Positions 14,876 through 22,754 of a DNA stretch of 27,248 nt are shown here, in pieces (position 1 is the first letter of the stretch; each line of letters begins with the position of its first letter). This stretch comes from Prolixibacteraceae bacterium. Lineage in GTDB: Bacteria > Bacteroidota > Bacteroidia > Bacteroidales > Prolixibacteraceae. The notes beneath the pieces are model-generated. The model was given only the letters and a program-made list of their open reading frames with translations, did not search any database and had not been told where the DNA came from. Both the position numbers and the translations under genes were made by a program. The stretch lies in NCBI GenBank assembly GCA_027451165.1, contig DAIDJX010000006.1, positions 1 through 27,248 on the forward strand. The letters are read 5' to 3'.

Positions 14876-16072
14876 ATGAGTAACAAATTCAGACCACTGA
14901 CTTCGGTGCTGATCAAACCGACGGGGCCGGATTGTAACCTGAATTGTACCTATTGTTTTTATCTCCGGAAATCTGAACTTTTCAGTGAAATGCCGGTACA
15001 CCGGATGAGCGGGGAAGTGCAGGAAGAAATTATCCGGCAGGTGATGCAACAGGGAGCAGCATCGGTCAGCTTTGCCTGGCAGGGTGGGGAACCGACCCTG
15101 ATGGGACTGGAATTCTATGAACGTGCGATTGAACTGGTGAAAAAATTCGGTCGCAACCAGACAGTTGGAAACGGTCTTCAGACCAATGGCTTGCTGTTAA
15201 ACATCCGGTGGGCTCAGTTTTTACGGAAATATGACTGGCTGGTAGGGCTTTCCCTCGATGGTCCCGGTTTTATCCATGACCGTTACCGCCTGGATAAAGG
15301 GATGCATCCCACCCACCGGAAAGTGGAAGATGTTGCAAAAATGCTTTTGGATAACCATGTAGCTGTCAATGCACTGGCCTGTCTGACCGATTACTCGGTA
15401 CGTTATCCTGATGAAACTTACCAGTATTTCAAGGAGTTGGGCCTGACCTGGATGCAATTCATTCCGGTAGTGGAAACCGATCCGCATGACCCGGCACGGG
15501 CAGCTCCGTTTTCGGTTTCTGCTGAAGATTACGGCCATTTCCTTTGCCGCACCTTCGACCTGTGGCTGGCTGATTTTAAAGATGGGCGTCCCACTACCTC
15601 CATCCGTCAATTTGAATCGGTTTTCCATTCTTATGTGGGAATGCCCGCTCCGGAATGTACCCTGATGAAAGAATGCGGACCATACGTGGTGGTGGAGCAC
15701 AATGGAAATGTGTACAGTTGCGATTTTTTTGTGGAACCCAAATGGAAGCTGGGAAATGTGATGACCGGCCGGCTGGTGCAGATGCTCAATTCCAAACAAC
15801 AGGATCTGTTTGCAGGCGCCAAGGCGGTTCTCCCTCCGGAATGCCGGCGCTGTCAATGGCTGACCAAATGCTATGGGGGCTGTACCAAAGACCGCATCAA
15901 AGACCCCGCAGACCGCCGGAAACCCAGGTACTGCCTTTCATACAAAATGTTCTTTGCCCACGCCGACAGCGCTCTCCGTCAAATTGCCCTGCAGTGGAAA
16001 CAGGAACAAAAAGACATCAAAGAGTTTCAGAATACCGGGGGAACGTATAATGCGTTCAGGGACTTCCTGTGA
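14876..16072 (+). CDS. Anaerobic sulfatase-maturase-type radical SAM/SPASM enzyme
   Basis: A 398-residue radical SAM protein. The SAM-binding cluster motif is C20-x3-C24-x2-C27 in DCNLNCTYCFY, followed by SFAWQGGEPTLMG, which contains the GGEP motif. The C-terminal SPASM region holds C261, C267, C282, C323, C326, C332, C336 and C353, enough for two auxiliary [4Fe-4S] clusters. This is the layout of anSME, which oxidises a sulfatase cysteine or serine to formylglycine. No sulfatase gene is in the window, so the target must be elsewhere or be a different peptide. Length and the N-terminal phrase LTSVLIKPTGPDCNL agree well with anSME. The frame begins at a TTG at 14870, but the ATG at 14876 fits better. 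It is followed by a 141-nt gap with its own promoter for iorA. Confidence 0.9.
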   Translation: MSNKFRPLTSVLIKPTGPDCNLNCTYCFYLRKSELFSEMPVHRMSGEVQEEIIRQVMQQGAASVSFAWQGGEPTLMGLEFYERAIELVKKFGRNQTVGNGLQTNGLLLNIRWAQFLRKYDWLVGLSLDGPGFIHDRYRLDKGMHPTHRKVEDVAKMLLDNHVAVNALACLTDYSVRYPDETYQYFKELGLTWMQFIPVVETDPHDPARAAPFSVSAEDYGHFLCRTFDLWLADFKDGRPTTSIRQFESVFHSYVGMPAPECTLMKECGPYVVVEHNGNVYSCDFFVEPKWKLGNVMTGRLVQMLNSKQQDLFAGAKAVLPPECRRCQWLTKCYGGCTKDRIKDPADRRKPRYCLSYKMFFAHADSALRQIALQWKQEQKDIKEFQNTGGTYNAFRDFL

Positions 16073-16161
16073 TAGGAGAGATTTAACAACATTTACCCAG
16101 GAAAGCGCAGCCCGGAACACAGGAACGTCAAAACCCGACAACAACGACAACCTGATTTTTT

Positions 16162-16193
16162 TTTGGTACTTACCCGCGTTCAACCTATCTTTG
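16162..16193 (+). promoter_or_regulatory. Full Bacteroidota promoter for iorA
   Basis: TTTG at 16162-16165, then 20 nt, then TATCTTTG at 16186-16193: both elements and the spacing match the primary sigma factor consensus of Bacteroidota. It ends 20 nt before the iorA ATG. This is the best promoter in the window. Confidence 0.8.
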
Positions 16194-16213
16194 GCCATTT
16201 ACTTTACTGATCT

Positions 16214-17809
16214 ATGCATAAAAATTTGTTGCTGGGTGTGGAGGCGATCGGCCAGGGAGCGATCGACGGCGGTATTTCAGGGGTATATGCCTATCCCGGA
16301 ACCCCTTCCACAGAGATTACAGAGTATATCCAAAATAATGAAGTGGCCATCACCCGGAACATTCACCGCCTGTGGTCTGTCAATGAAAAAACGGCTTTTG
16401 AAGCTGCTTTGGGGATGTCGTATGCCGGCAAAAGAAGCCTGGTATGTATGAAGCATGTCGGGCTCAATGTAGCAGCCGACCCTTTCATGAATGCCTGTGT
16501 GACCGGCGTAAATGGCGGGCTTGTGCTGGCCGTGGCTGATGATCCTTCCATGCACTCGTCCCAGAATGAGCAGGATTCCCGTTTTTATGGCAAATTTGGC
16601 ATGGTTCCCGTGCTGGAACCTTCCAATCAGCAGGAAGCATACGATATGGCTTATGACGGGTTGGAACTTTCAGAGCAGTTAAAAGTGCCGGTTGTTTTGC
16701 GGATCACCACCCGTTTGGCCCATTCCCGTTCTGGTGTGGCCTCCCGTCCGCTGAAAGAGGAAAAGCCGCTTGGCATTCCTGAGAATCCCAAGCAATTCCT
16801 GCTTCTTCCGGCTTATGCACGCAAATATTACCAGGATTTACTGGGGAAACAGCATAAAATGCTATCACATTCTGAAGTGTCTGCGTGGAACAGGTATCAG
16901 GATGGACAGGATAAATCGCTGGGCATTATCGCTTGCGGAATTGCCTGGAATTACCTGATGGAGCATTTTGGAGAAGGGAATTTACCACATCCCGTGGTGA
17001 AGATCTGCCAATACCCTCTGCCGGTGGATATGTTAAAAAAACTGGAAGAGGAATGCGGAGAACTGTTGGTCATGGAAGAGGGATATCCGCTTGTTGAAGA
17101 GCAGCTGACTGACTTTTTCGGGAAAGGAAAGAAGATTTCAGGACGTTTGAACGGTGTGCTGCCCAGGGCCGGCGAACTGAATCCCGATCATGTGGCTAAA
17201 GCGTTGGGCTTAAAGGTTTATACGGGTCCGGCTGTTCCTCCGGTGGTAGCCAACCGTCCGCCAGCACTCTGTCAGGGTTGCGGACATCAGGATGTATATT
17301 TTGCTTTGAATGCGGCCATTTCGGTATATGGTGATGGCCGGGTCTTTTCCGATATCGGCTGCTACACCCTTGGCGCTCTTCAGCCTTATGATTCCATTGA
17401 TACCTGTGTTGATATGGGAGCCTCGATCACCATGGCCAAGGGAGCTTCTGATGCCGGACTGATTCCCGCATTTGCCGTGATCGGCGATTCTACCTTTACC
17501 CATTCCGGAATAACCGGACTACTGGACTGTGTGGTGGAAAAGACCAATATCAATATTATTATCCTGGACAATGAAGCGGTGGCAATGACAGGCGGGCAGG
17601 ATTCCTCCGCAGCCGGAAAAATTGAAGACATCTGTGCGGGCATTGGTGTGGCTCCGGAACATATCCGCTTAGTCGTTCCTCTGAAGAAAAACCATGAAGA
17701 GATGGTAAAAACCATCAGGGAAGAGATTGCTTTTCCGGGCGTATCGGTGATCATTGCGCGCAGACCGTGTATTCAGAAGATCGCGAGAGAGAAAAAGAGT
17801 AACCGGTGA
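16214..17809 (+). CDS. iorA: Indolepyruvate:ferredoxin oxidoreductase, alpha subunit (short form)
   Basis: IorA with IorB converts indolepyruvate and other aryl-pyruvates, made by transamination of aromatic amino acids, to aryl-acetyl-CoA while reducing ferredoxin. The N-terminal pyrimidine-binding domain begins GVEAIGQGAIDGGISGVYAYPGTP, with E at the expected TPP-activating position. The C-terminal TPP domain has RPPALCQGCGHQD (C353, C356) and GDSTFTHSG (424 on), then ILDNEAVAMTGGQDS. The protein is 531 residues and stops after RRPCIQKIAREKK, so it lacks the C-terminal two-cluster ferredoxin domain that archaeal IorA of about 620-650 residues carries. It is transcribed from the promoter at 16162, and iorB follows after 153 nt filled by repeat R2. 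Confidence 0.95.
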   Translation: MHKNLLLGVEAIGQGAIDGGISGVYAYPGTPSTEITEYIQNNEVAITRNIHRLWSVNEKTAFEAALGMSYAGKRSLVCMKHVGLNVAADPFMNACVTGVNGGLVLAVADDPSMHSSQNEQDSRFYGKFGMVPVLEPSNQQEAYDMAYDGLELSEQLKVPVVLRITTRLAHSRSGVASRPLKEEKPLGIPENPKQFLLLPAYARKYYQDLLGKQHKMLSHSEVSAWNRYQDGQDKSLGIIACGIAWNYLMEHFGEGNLPHPVVKICQYPLPVDMLKKLEEECGELLVMEEGYPLVEEQLTDFFGKGKKISGRLNGVLPRAGELNPDHVAKALGLKVYTGPAVPPVVANRPPALCQGCGHQDVYFALNAAISVYGDGRVFSDIGCYTLGALQPYDSIDTCVDMGASITMAKGASDAGLIPAFAVIGDSTFTHSGITGLLDCVVEKTNINIIILDNEAVAMTGGQDSSAAGKIEDICAGIGVAPEHIRLVVPLKKNHEEMVKTIREEIAFPGVSVIIARRPCIQKIAREKKSNR

Positions 17810-17821
17810 TCGGTAACAAAG

Positions 17822-17945
17822 ATTTCGGATTTCGGATTGTCGATTTCGGATTTGCCTGCGGACTCTCCTGCTTTTCAATCCGAAATCGCAAATCCGAAAT
17901 CCGAATTTGAGATAAATCCGAAATCGAACATCCGAAATCCGAAAT
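17822..17945. repeat. ATTTCGG heptamer repeat element R2, between iorA and iorB
   Basis: It begins 12 nt after the iorA stop and ends 17 nt before the iorB start. Positions 17822-17871 match R1 (604-653) at 47 of 50 bases, including the GC-rich spacer. Arms 17822-17853 and 17914-17945 are inverted with 30 of 32 matching. A second reverse arm (about 17877-17906) matches the R1 right arm with two small differences. The transcript could form either of two hairpins using the same left arm. Confidence 0.95.
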
Positions 17946-17962
17946 AAAAGTAAAGTTGAATA

Positions 17963-18553
17963 ATGAAAACAGACTTAATTTTAGCCGGAGTAGGCGGACA
18001 GGGGATCCTCTCCATCGCAGCCATTGTTGGCGCCGCAGCTATTGAAAAAGGCCTTTATCTCAAGCAATCAGAGACCCACGGGATGAGCCAGCGTGGGGGA
18101 GCCGTGGTTTCCCACTTACGTATTGCCGACCGGCCCATCGCCTCTGACCTGATTCCCCAGGGTGGAGCCGATGTCATCCTTTCCGTTGAACCGATGGAAT
18201 CGCTGCGCTATCTTCCGTTCTTGTCGGAGAAGGGTTGGGTGGTTACGAATTCCACCATGTTCAACAATATACCCGATTATCCTGAATTTGAGCTGATTGA
18301 GAAAGAAATCAGAAAGTTACCCCATTCTGTGCTGTTGGATGCCGATGCCATAGCACGCAAACTGGGCCACCCCCGGGGATCCAATATGGTCATGCTGGGA
18401 GCGGCTTCCCCATTCCTCCGATTAAGCAAAGAAGAAATCATCGGAGGGATTGAAATGATCTTCAGGAGAAAGGGCCCTGACGTAATTAAGGCTAATATAA
18501 ACGCTTTTGAAGCTGGCCTTGAAATTTCCGGACGACTGCCTGAGGGGAAGTAA
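17963..18553 (+). CDS. iorB: Indolepyruvate:ferredoxin oxidoreductase, beta subunit
   Basis: A 196-residue gamma-type 2-oxoacid:acceptor oxidoreductase subunit, the partner of IorA. It opens with DLILAGVGGQGILSIAAIVG, containing the GVGGQG loop (9-14) typical of the family, followed by KQSETHGMSQRGGAVVSHLRI, the segment that interacts with CoA and the alpha subunit in related enzymes. It contains no iron-sulfur motif. The ATG at 17963 is directly followed by the first beta strand. The order iorA-iorB is the usual one, but the 153-nt gap is larger than is normal for subunits of one complex, and it is filled by a repeat element. No separate promoter was recognised, so co-transcription is likely. 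Confidence 0.95.
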   Translation: MKTDLILAGVGGQGILSIAAIVGAAAIEKGLYLKQSETHGMSQRGGAVVSHLRIADRPIASDLIPQGGADVILSVEPMESLRYLPFLSEKGWVVTNSTMFNNIPDYPEFELIEKEIRKLPHSVLLDADAIARKLGHPRGSNMVMLGAASPFLRLSKEEIIGGIEMIFRRKGPDVIKANINAFEAGLEISGRLPEGK

Positions 18554-18601
18554 AAAGCACCCGATCCAATGCACCGCTGTTTGATAAACAACAATTGTGT
18601 A

Positions 18602-18629
18602 CAGTGAGCAATGTAGAGTGAACAGTGTA
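18602..18629. repeat. Degenerate heptamer repeat after iorB
   Basis: Four 7-nt units in register, CAGTGAG, CAATGTA, GAGTGAA, CAGTGTA, lie 48 nt after the iorB stop. The units differ more than in R1-R3 and there is no inverted partner nearby. The rest of the 198-nt gap before sucA (18554-18751) shows no other feature apart from a poor -7-like TATTTTG at 18723-18729. Confidence 0.55.
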
Positions 18630-18751
18630 CTCCTCAGTCCCTGTGGACCTGATATACCTTTTCATCTGAAATTATCTGAAAAAACAATTGTCAGTCTGTA
18701 AACATCCTGTCTCAAATTTTGTTATTTTGCAAAATCTGAATGTAACTGCTT

Positions 18752-21484
18752 ATGACAAGACCTAATCCCTTGGGAAATCAGGATATCCGGGTGATCGAAG
18801 AATTATACAGCTCTTTCAGGGAGGATCCGGAATCGGTAGATACTAGTTGGCAGCTTTTCTTTTCGGGCTTTGATCTGGCCATCCATAAATTTCCGCACTT
18901 ACCCGGGAAACAGGTTCCGGAAGAGATTCAGAAGGAATTCTCTGTACTCCAGCTTATCCATGGCTACCGCCAGCGGGGGCATCTTTTTACCCTTACCAAC
19001 CCGGTCAGAAGCAGAAGAAAATATGAACCTACCCTCGATCCTGCCAATTTCAACCTTTCCACGGCTGATCTGGAAACTGTTTTTCAGGCTGGAAATGAAA
19101 TTGGGATCGGACCGGCACGTCTGAAAGACATAATCGCTCACCTGGAAGCCACTTACTGCCACTCCATTGGCGTGGAATATGTGTACATGCGCCATCCGGA
19201 ACTGGTCAACTGGCTGAAAGTGAGAATGGAAAAAGACCGGAATTCCATGGAGTTTTCGACAGAAAAAAGGCGGCATATCCACCGGCATCTGGTACAGGCG
19301 GTTGGCTTTGAAAATTACATCCACAAGAAATTCGTCGGGGCAAAACGTTTTTCGCTGGAAGGCGCTGAAACACTGATCCCTTCGCTGGATGCAGTAGTCG
19401 AACATGGCGCTGACTGTGGTATTGAGGAGTTTATCATCGGGATGGCCCACCGTGGAAGGCTGAATGTACTGGCCAACATCATGGGTAAGCCCTATCAGAA
19501 TATCTTCAAGGAATTTTACGGAACGGAGTATGAAGAGGAAATTTCCCTCGGAGATGTAAAATACCACCTCGGGTTTGAAAATGAAATTTCCACTGACAAT
19601 GGCAAAAAGGTAAGAATGAGCCTGATGCCCAATCCATCACATCTCGAAACCGTCAACGGACTGGTGGAAGGGATGGCCAGGGCCAGAATTGAAACGCTTT
19701 ATCAGGGTGACAACAGTAAGCTGGCCCCTATCCTGATTCATGGAGATGCTGCCGTGGCCGCCCAGGGCATTGTCTATGAAACCATTCAGATGTCCCAGTT
19801 GGCTGGCTATAAGACCGGAGGGACCATTCACCTGGTGATCAACAATCAGGTGGGTTTTACCACCAACTACCTGGAGGCCCGATCGAGTACCTATTGTACC
19901 GATATTGCCAAAGTGACCCGGTCTCCGGTATTTCATGTGAATGGTGATGATGTGGAAGCATTGATATATGCCGTTCGGCTGGCAGTGGAATTTCGCCAGA
20001 AATTCCGTAGCGATGTGTTTATCGATATTCTCTGCTACCGGAAATATGGTCACAATGAAGGGGATGAACCCCGTTTCACCCAACCTCTTTTGTACAAGAT
20101 TATCGCCAGCCATCCGAATCCCAGGGATATTTACACTGACAAACTGGAGAGCGCCGGTATTCTGACTCCCGGAGAGGGCAGGGAAGTGGTCAGAGAATTC
20201 GATCACCAAATGGAGGAGGCCTATCTGGCTTCCGAGCGAATTGAAAAGCTGAACATCCGGAATTTCCAGGTGGAGACCATGGACCGTTTTGAACGTGCGG
20301 AGAAAGCTTTCCCGGATGCCCGTCCCGACACATCCGTGCCATGGAATAAGCTGACTGCCATAGCTACCAGTATCAACACCCTTCCGGAGGGGATGAAATT
20401 CTTCAACAAGGTGAACCGGATCATCAGCGACCGCCAAACCATGATCCGCGACAACCGGCTTGACTGGGCCATGTGTGAATTGCTTGCCTATGGAACCCTT
20501 TTGGCGGAAGGTCATCCGGTCAGGCTGAGCGGTCAGGACAGCCAGCGGGGTACCTTTGCCCACCGTCATGCCGCGTTTACACTGGAAGACACCGACGAAA
20601 GATACATTCCGCTACAGCATGTTTCAGAAAATCAGGCATCGTTTCAGGTGCACAATTCCCTGTTGTCGGAATATGCGGTATTGGGATTTGAATATGGTTA
20701 TGCTATGGCTGTTCCCGACGGGCTGACCATCTGGGAGGCGCAGTTTGGCGATTTTGCGAATGTGGCACAGGTAATCATCGACCAATATATTTCTTCAGCT
20801 GCCGAGAAATGGGGGATTATGAACGGACTGACGCTCTTCCTTCCCCATGGCTATGAAGGGCAGGGCCCGGAGCATTCCAGTGCCAGGATAGAACGCTTTC
20901 TGTCGCTGGCTGCCGGTTACAATATGCAAATTACGGTGCCCACAACACCTGCCAACCTTTTTCATCTTTTACGGCGTCAGGTGAAGTGGAACATCCGGCT
21001 TCCCCTGGTCGTTTTTACGCCCAAGAGTTTGCTGAGACATCCCCTGGTCATGTCGACCCTTGATGAGCTGGCGCACGGTCAGTTCAGGGAAGTTATTGAC
21101 GATCCGCTGGTAGATCCCGGTCAGGTGAAAAAGGTAGTATTTACCTCAGGAAGAATATATTATGACCTGCTGAAACGCAGGAATGAGGAAAAAGTAAACT
21201 GCGTGGCGCTGGTCAGGGTAGAGCAACTCTTCCCCATTCCGGAGAAACAGATGCAGGAAGTTATCGGAAGATATCCCGGCGCCCGGTTGTTATGGGTTCA
21301 GGATGAGCCTGAAAACCAGGGTGCCTGGCCTTTTTATTTCAGAAAGTTGCACCATCTTGGTTTGCAGCCGGTTACCCGTCCTGAAAGTGCCAGTCCGGCG
21401 GTGGGCCTGATGGAACAGCACAAACGGAGGTTGCAGAAGATTCTGGATACGGTTTTCGAATCGGATGAGAAATGTAATTCGTAA
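18752..21484 (+). CDS. sucA: 2-oxoglutarate dehydrogenase E1 component
   Basis: SucA decarboxylates 2-oxoglutarate with thiamine diphosphate and passes the succinyl group to the lipoyl arm of E2, a citric acid cycle step. The 910-residue protein has the whole family order: N-terminal E2-contact helix with NPLGNQDIRVIEELYSSF, then KRFSLEGAETLIPSLD, IIGMAHRGRLNVLANIMGKP (near 228-247), GDAAVAAQGIVYETIQMS (near 330-348, TPP and magnesium binding), NNQVGFTT, and RKYGHNEGDEPRFTQP. The pyrimidine domain follows, including ISSAAEKWG and LFLPHGYEGQGPEHSSARIERFL. The C-terminal domain ends near LWVQDEPENQGAW. The gene is 19 nt upstream of sucB and they surely form one unit. No E3 (lpd) gene lies next to them. 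Confidence 0.98.
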   Translation: MTRPNPLGNQDIRVIEELYSSFREDPESVDTSWQLFFSGFDLAIHKFPHLPGKQVPEEIQKEFSVLQLIHGYRQRGHLFTLTNPVRSRRKYEPTLDPANFNLSTADLETVFQAGNEIGIGPARLKDIIAHLEATYCHSIGVEYVYMRHPELVNWLKVRMEKDRNSMEFSTEKRRHIHRHLVQAVGFENYIHKKFVGAKRFSLEGAETLIPSLDAVVEHGADCGIEEFIIGMAHRGRLNVLANIMGKPYQNIFKEFYGTEYEEEISLGDVKYHLGFENEISTDNGKKVRMSLMPNPSHLETVNGLVEGMARARIETLYQGDNSKLAPILIHGDAAVAAQGIVYETIQMSQLAGYKTGGTIHLVINNQVGFTTNYLEARSSTYCTDIAKVTRSPVFHVNGDDVEALIYAVRLAVEFRQKFRSDVFIDILCYRKYGHNEGDEPRFTQPLLYKIIASHPNPRDIYTDKLESAGILTPGEGREVVREFDHQMEEAYLASERIEKLNIRNFQVETMDRFERAEKAFPDARPDTSVPWNKLTAIATSINTLPEGMKFFNKVNRIISDRQTMIRDNRLDWAMCELLAYGTLLAEGHPVRLSGQDSQRGTFAHRHAAFTLEDTDERYIPLQHVSENQASFQVHNSLLSEYAVLGFEYGYAMAVPDGLTIWEAQFGDFANVAQVIIDQYISSAAEKWGIMNGLTLFLPHGYEGQGPEHSSARIERFLSLAAGYNMQITVPTTPANLFHLLRRQVKWNIRLPLVVFTPKSLLRHPLVMSTLDELAHGQFREVIDDPLVDPGQVKKVVFTSGRIYYDLLKRRNEEKVNCVALVRVEQLFPIPEKQMQEVIGRYPGARLLWVQDEPENQGAWPFYFRKLHHLGLQPVTRPESASPAVGLMEQHKRRLQKILDTVFESDEKCNS

Positions 21485-21503
21485 AACAAATTCACCAACA
21501 AAA

Positions 21504-22721
21504 ATGATATTTGAAATAAAAGTGCCGAGTCCGGGAGAATCCATTACCGAAGTTGAAATCAGCCGCTGGCTGGTGGCAGATGGTTCGCTGGTTTTAAAAG
21601 GCCAGGAAATTGCTGAAGTGGAAAGCGATAAAGCCACCCTGACCATCATCGCGGATGTATCGGGCCAACTGACAGTAAAGGTCGGTGAGGGGCAGTCTGT
21701 GGCAGTTGGCTCGGTGGTGGGCGCCATTGATACAGAAGCTGAAGGCAGCAGCCAGCAGCCAGCAGCCAGCGCTTCGACTTCGCTCAGCGACCTCCGCCAG
21801 CAGCCAGCAGACCTCCGCCAGTCTCCGGAATTGAAGATTTCTTCTGTTGCCCGGGAGATGATGAAAGATCACCAGTTGTCTGTTGAAGAGCTGATTTCCG
21901 GGCTGAAACGGATTGGCCGAAAAGAAGTGGAAGAAGTACTGAGCCTGAGGAACGAACCTCAATCTCAACCTGCTCCACCCATGACCTTTTCCAGGGAGAT
22001 AACCCGTGAAAGAATGACGGTATTGCGCAGGAAGCTGAGTGAACGTTTGGTATCAGTAAAAAATGAAACCGCCATGCTGACCACCTTCAATGAAGTGGAT
22101 ATGAGTGCGGTGATGGCCATCCGGAAACAGTATCAGCAGCGATTCACAGAGAAACACGGAATTAAGCTCGGATTTATGGCCTTTTTTGCCAAAGCCGCTG
22201 CTGTTGCAGCAGGGTACCATCCATCGGTAAATTCCATGATCGACGGAGAGGATATCCTTTCTCCGGAATTTGTAGACATCGGAATTGCTGTTCAAACACC
22301 CAAAGGGTTGATGGTACCGGTGGTCAGGAATGTGGAAAGCAAGACCATTCAGGAAATTGAAAAAGCCATCAGCGATCTGGCAGCCAAAGCCCGGAATAAA
22401 AAGATCACGGTAGAAGAGCTTTCCGGAGGTACTTTTACCATTACCAATGGCGGTGTTTTCGGATCTCTGTTTTCCACTCCCATCATCAATCCGCCACAGT
22501 CGGCTATCCTGGGCATGCACAACATTGTGGATCGTCCGGTGGCCGTCAATGGTAAAGTGGAGATCCGCCCGATGATGTACATCGCTTTATCCTATGATCA
22601 CCGGGTGATTGACGGGAAAGACTCGGTTGGTTTCCTGGTAAAAATCAAAGAGTTGATAGAAAATCCCGGTAGCTTGTTGCATAAGGGAGTTAGTGCAGAG
22701 GAGTTGCTTTTGGGACTATGA
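21504..22721 (+). CDS. sucB: 2-oxoglutarate dehydrogenase E2 (dihydrolipoyl succinyltransferase)
   Basis: A 405-residue E2 that takes the succinyl group from E1 on its lipoyl arm and transfers it to CoA. Lipoyl domain at 1-77 with the lipoylated K43 in ESDKATLTI; peripheral E1/E3-binding domain at about 112-148 (ISSVAREMMKDHQLSVEEL); catalytic domain from about 168 to the end with FTITNGGVFGSLFSTPIINPPQSAILG and the active-site SYDHRVIDG. The linker at about 81-106 is Gln/Ala/Ser/Leu-Arg rich and is encoded by a repeat rather than the usual Ala-Pro sequence. I chose the ATG at 21504, because a frame from 21465 overlaps the sucA end and adds 13 unrelated residues. Adjacency to sucA makes succinyl specificity more likely than pyruvate or branched-chain. 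Confidence 0.96.
   Translation: MIFEIKVPSPGESITEVEISRWLVADGSLVLKGQEIAEVESDKATLTIIADVSGQLTVKVGEGQSVAVGSVVGAIDTEAEGSSQQPAASASTSLSDLRQQPADLRQSPELKISSVAREMMKDHQLSVEELISGLKRIGRKEVEEVLSLRNEPQSQPAPPMTFSREITRERMTVLRRKLSERLVSVKNETAMLTTFNEVDMSAVMAIRKQYQQRFTEKHGIKLGFMAFFAKAAAVAAGYHPSVNSMIDGEDILSPEFVDIGIAVQTPKGLMVPVVRNVESKTIQEIEKAISDLAAKARNKKITVEELSGGTFTITNGGVFGSLFSTPIINPPQSAILGMHNIVDRPVAVNGKVEIRPMMYIALSYDHRVIDGKDSVGFLVKIKELIENPGSLLHKGVSAEELLLGL
21747..21821. repeat. AGCAGCC heptamer and composite repeat inside the sucB linker
   Basis: Three AGCAGCC units plus AGC (21747-21770) are followed by GCTTCGACTTCGCTCAGCGA, then GACCTCCGCCAG at 21789-21800 and again at 21810-21821, with CAGCCAGCAG between them. 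The block is in frame and encodes linker residues from about 82 to 106. It resembles the intergenic heptamer repeats of this window in period and style. Confidence 0.85.
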
Positions 22722-22754
22722 ACTGAGGAAGGTTAAACAGGTGTTGTGAAAATT

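Noticed and set aside
18723..18729. TATTTTG as the -7 box of sucA.
   Set aside because: It is one base short of TAnnTTTG and has no -33 partner at 19-21 nt, so it was not listed as a promoter.
19637..20569. 310-codon minus-strand frame opposite sucA.
   Set aside because: It lies wholly inside sucA, whose translation matches the family throughout; the shadow shows no family features.
21504..22721. Pyruvate or branched-chain dehydrogenase E2 instead of sucB.
   Set aside because: The single lipoyl domain and the gene directly after sucA favour the 2-oxoglutarate complex.
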